Source of the DNA: JAGNNV01 sp031412915
Lineage (GTDB): Bacteria; Acidobacteriota; Vicinamibacteria; Fen-336; JAGNNV01
Assembly: GCA_031412915.1 (NCBI GenBank)
Contig: JANODX010000157.1
Span: forward strand, 1 to 64,000
DNA: 64,000 nucleotides
Reading direction: 5' to 3'
The notes under the pieces were generated by a model. That model was not told the origin of the DNA. It saw only the letters and a list, made by a program, of their open reading frames with translations, and ran no database searches. Below, one piece after another: positions 62,699-64,000 of this stretch. Numbering within the stretch: position 1 is the first letter of the stretch; each line of letters begins with the position of its first letter. The position numbers were made by a program, and so were the translations under genes.

Positions 62699-62807
62699 CG
62701 CTCGGAGGTTGAACCGCCCACAGGTGAGCGGGCTCAAGACCCAGGCAGATCTCGGTCGGGGTCGCGCCGCCGCGGCTCTCGTGGGGCCGGTTGGAGTAGC
62801 ACGCCGG
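62699..62807 (-). pseudogene. Fragment of the DDE transposase 3' end
   Basis: On the minus strand this encodes YSNRPHESRGGATPTEICLG and LEPAHLWAVQP, a diverged copy of the segment of the full transposase encoded near 61010-61115. Frame and catalytic core are lost. Downstream short direct phrases (GTCGAACGGTCGAAGG) suggest further rearrangement. Confidence 0.75.
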
Positions 62808-62932
62808 CGCCCTTGTCGAAGCGTCGAAGGGTGGTCCCTGAGCTTGCCTGCCGTGAGCCTGTCGAACGGTCGAAGGGTCGAACTTTTGAACCTGCAAATT
62901 CGTTAATCTGAATTGAGGGTAAGGAGATACCA

Positions 62933-63211
62933 ATGCGCTCGCTGATTCCTGGCTACAAGACATTCAGGGCCATCAAGTTCCTGATCACGGGCCCGATGAT
63001 TCTCGGACTGCTCTTCTTCATCAATCTCGTGACCTCCCCGGGACACTGGTGGGTCCAATGGGCGGCCTTCGGCATCGGGATCGCCTGGTTGATCAGTCTC
63101 ATGAGGGTCATCCGCTCGGTGATCGTGGTGGGCGGCCTCGCGGCCCTCGCCTATATCGCCTACCGCTACTTCACGAAACAGCAGGTCCAGGTCCCGGCCC
63201 AACTCGTCTGA
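62933..63211 (+). CDS. Small two-segment membrane protein
   Basis: 92 aa from ATG 62933 with AAGGAGA about six bases upstream. Two hydrophobic stretches are visible (about residues 19-32 and 41-57), with a third weaker one near 65-78 (VIVVGGLAALAYIAYRY). It is followed after about 55 bases by an intrinsic terminator, so it is probably a single-gene transcript. No function is recognised. Confidence 0.75.
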   Translation: MRSLIPGYKTFRAIKFLITGPMILGLLFFINLVTSPGHWWVQWAAFGIGIAWLISLMRVIRSVIVVGGLAALAYIAYRYFTKQQVQVPAQLV

Positions 63212-63266
63212 TTCCAGATTCTTCGTGGTTCACGGGGTGAACGCGGATACAATCCACCCTCGTTCG

Positions 63267-63299
63267 CGGCGCTCCCTGGAAACGGGGCGCCGTTTTTTT
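63267..63299 (+). terminator. Intrinsic terminator after the small membrane protein gene
   Basis: CGGCGCTCCC (63267-63276) pairs imperfectly with CGGGGCGCCG (63283-63292) around a short loop, followed by seven T. It separates the membrane protein gene from the M28 peptidase gene. Confidence 0.85.
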
Positions 63300-63382
63300 G
63301 CGATCTGTGGAGCTCCGAAGCGACCGCGCGCCCGTGGTAGCCCACGTACCTCCCTATAGAAGTGCCAAGTCGGGAGGCCCCA

Positions 63383-64000
63383 ATGGCAAGACTGTCAAAG
63401 AGACGTTGGCTTGGCCCGGCCTTTGCCTGCGTGCTTGCCCTCGCGGCTACGATGGACCCTTGGGCTCAGGCCGCGGAGGGTGGAGCAAAGTCCATCTCGG
63501 CCACGGATCTGCGAACCTGGCTGCGCACGATCTCATCCGATGAGTTCGAGGGCCGGGCCACCTTCTCCGAGGGCCTGGGTCTTGCCGCGGCGTACCTGGC
63601 GGGCGAACTGCGGTCCCTGAACGTGAAACCAGGCGGCGACAACGGTTCGTACCTCCAGCGTGTGCGTGTCCTGGGCGTGAAGGCGACGAGCCGGAGCAGT
63701 GTGACCGTGACCGTGAACGGCGAGTCACGCACGTTCAAGGACGGCGAAGGGATCACCCTGCCGAAGGATTCGGGCGGGAAGCGGAGATTCACGTCCGACC
63801 AGATCGAGTTCGTGGGCTATGGCGCCGTCCTGCCCGGCCTCAAGATCGACGATTTTGCCCGTCTTAACGTGGCGGGGAAGGTGGTGGTCTTTCTGGGCGC
63901 GCGCGGGCCAAAAGGCGGCGAGGCGCCGGAAAACCGGGGGCTGCTCAGGGGCCGGTCGCGCTACGCCATCGACCAACTCAAAGCACTCGCGAGTATCGGC
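63383..64000 (+). CDS. M28-family peptidase, N-terminal part (cut by window edge)
   Basis: 206 codons from ATG 63383 with GGGAGG about five bases upstream. A signal peptide (RRWLGPAFACVLALAATMDPWAQA) precedes LRTWLRTISSDEFEGRATFSEGLGLAAAYLAGEL, the opening of secreted M28 aminopeptidases. A PA-like domain then begins (IEFVGYGAVLPG, GKVVVFLGARGP). The zinc site is beyond the window edge. It probably degrades extracellular peptides, as the M1 enzyme at the other end would. Confidence 0.85.
   Translation, partial: MARLSKRRWLGPAFACVLALAATMDPWAQAAEGGAKSISATDLRTWLRTISSDEFEGRATFSEGLGLAAAYLAGELRSLNVKPGGDNGSYLQRVRVLGVKATSRSSVTVTVNGESRTFKDGEGITLPKDSGGKRRFTSDQIEFVGYGAVLPGLKIDDFARLNVAGKVVVFLGARGPKGGEAPENRGLLRGRSRYAIDQLKALASIG

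Overview
The window is GC-rich bacterial DNA with tightly packed genes, many 4-base start/stop overlaps and several TTG starts with good Shine-Dalgarno (SD) sequences. The gene mix points to a Gram-negative heterotroph, most likely Acidobacteriota: a TonB receptor with an N-terminal carboxypeptidase-regulatory-like domain, secreted M1 and M28 peptidases, a PD40 propeller protein, Tat-exported enzymes and a secreted RHS protein. That assignment is inferred from gene content. No rRNA or other phylogenetic marker was tested.

Layout. 1-7,037: an outer-membrane module on the minus strand (TonB receptor, ChaN-PDZ protein, M1 peptidase), a VOC protein, a PD40 protein and a DUF1579 protein. 7,242-17,463: a very acidic small protein coupled to lipoyl synthase, two sugar-nucleotide genes, initiator tRNA-Met, a PIG-L-like protein, a sirtuin, an EamA transporter, a class V aminotransferase and a purine-catabolism pair (deaminase, allantoicase). 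17,502-23,450: a penicillin-acylase-type hydrolase behind a three-subunit molybdenum hydroxylase of the xanthine dehydrogenase type. 23,631-31,851: glucose-6-phosphate and pentose phosphate metabolism (tal, pgi, gnd, zwf and a ROK glucokinase facing rpe and pgl). Between the two arms lies a candidate structured small RNA with its own promoter and terminator. 31,913-36,458: a dienelactone hydrolase-like protein, an outer-membrane barrel and two tRNA-modification enzymes (Dus, MnmA).

36,678-62,700 is accessory DNA. A secreted giant protein (about 2,850 codons, repeats of chitobiase C-terminal type, RCC1 propeller, calcium-type aspartate loops) is interrupted by one in-frame TAA. It is followed 10 bases later by a secreted RHS protein with a Cys-rich tip and a small putative immunity gene. 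Next comes an approximately 10-kb island: an IS91-type unit with a tyrosine recombinase, a 1.28-kb gene-free GC-rich stretch, and a module of XRE regulator, primase/NTPase and two same-length tyrosine recombinases. A VapBC-like pair follows, then an orphan RHS tip with its own candidate immunity gene. A 27-base palindromic repeat follows both RHS-tip/immunity pairs and recurs in diverged form beyond the following DDE transposase. The window closes with toxin-antitoxin and transposase debris, a small membrane protein with a terminator, and the start of an M28 peptidase.

The main candidates for something undescribed are the RHS tip/island/orphan-tip arrangement with its shared palindrome, the regulated primase-twin-recombinase module, and the structured RNA between ppgK and the pilin gene.
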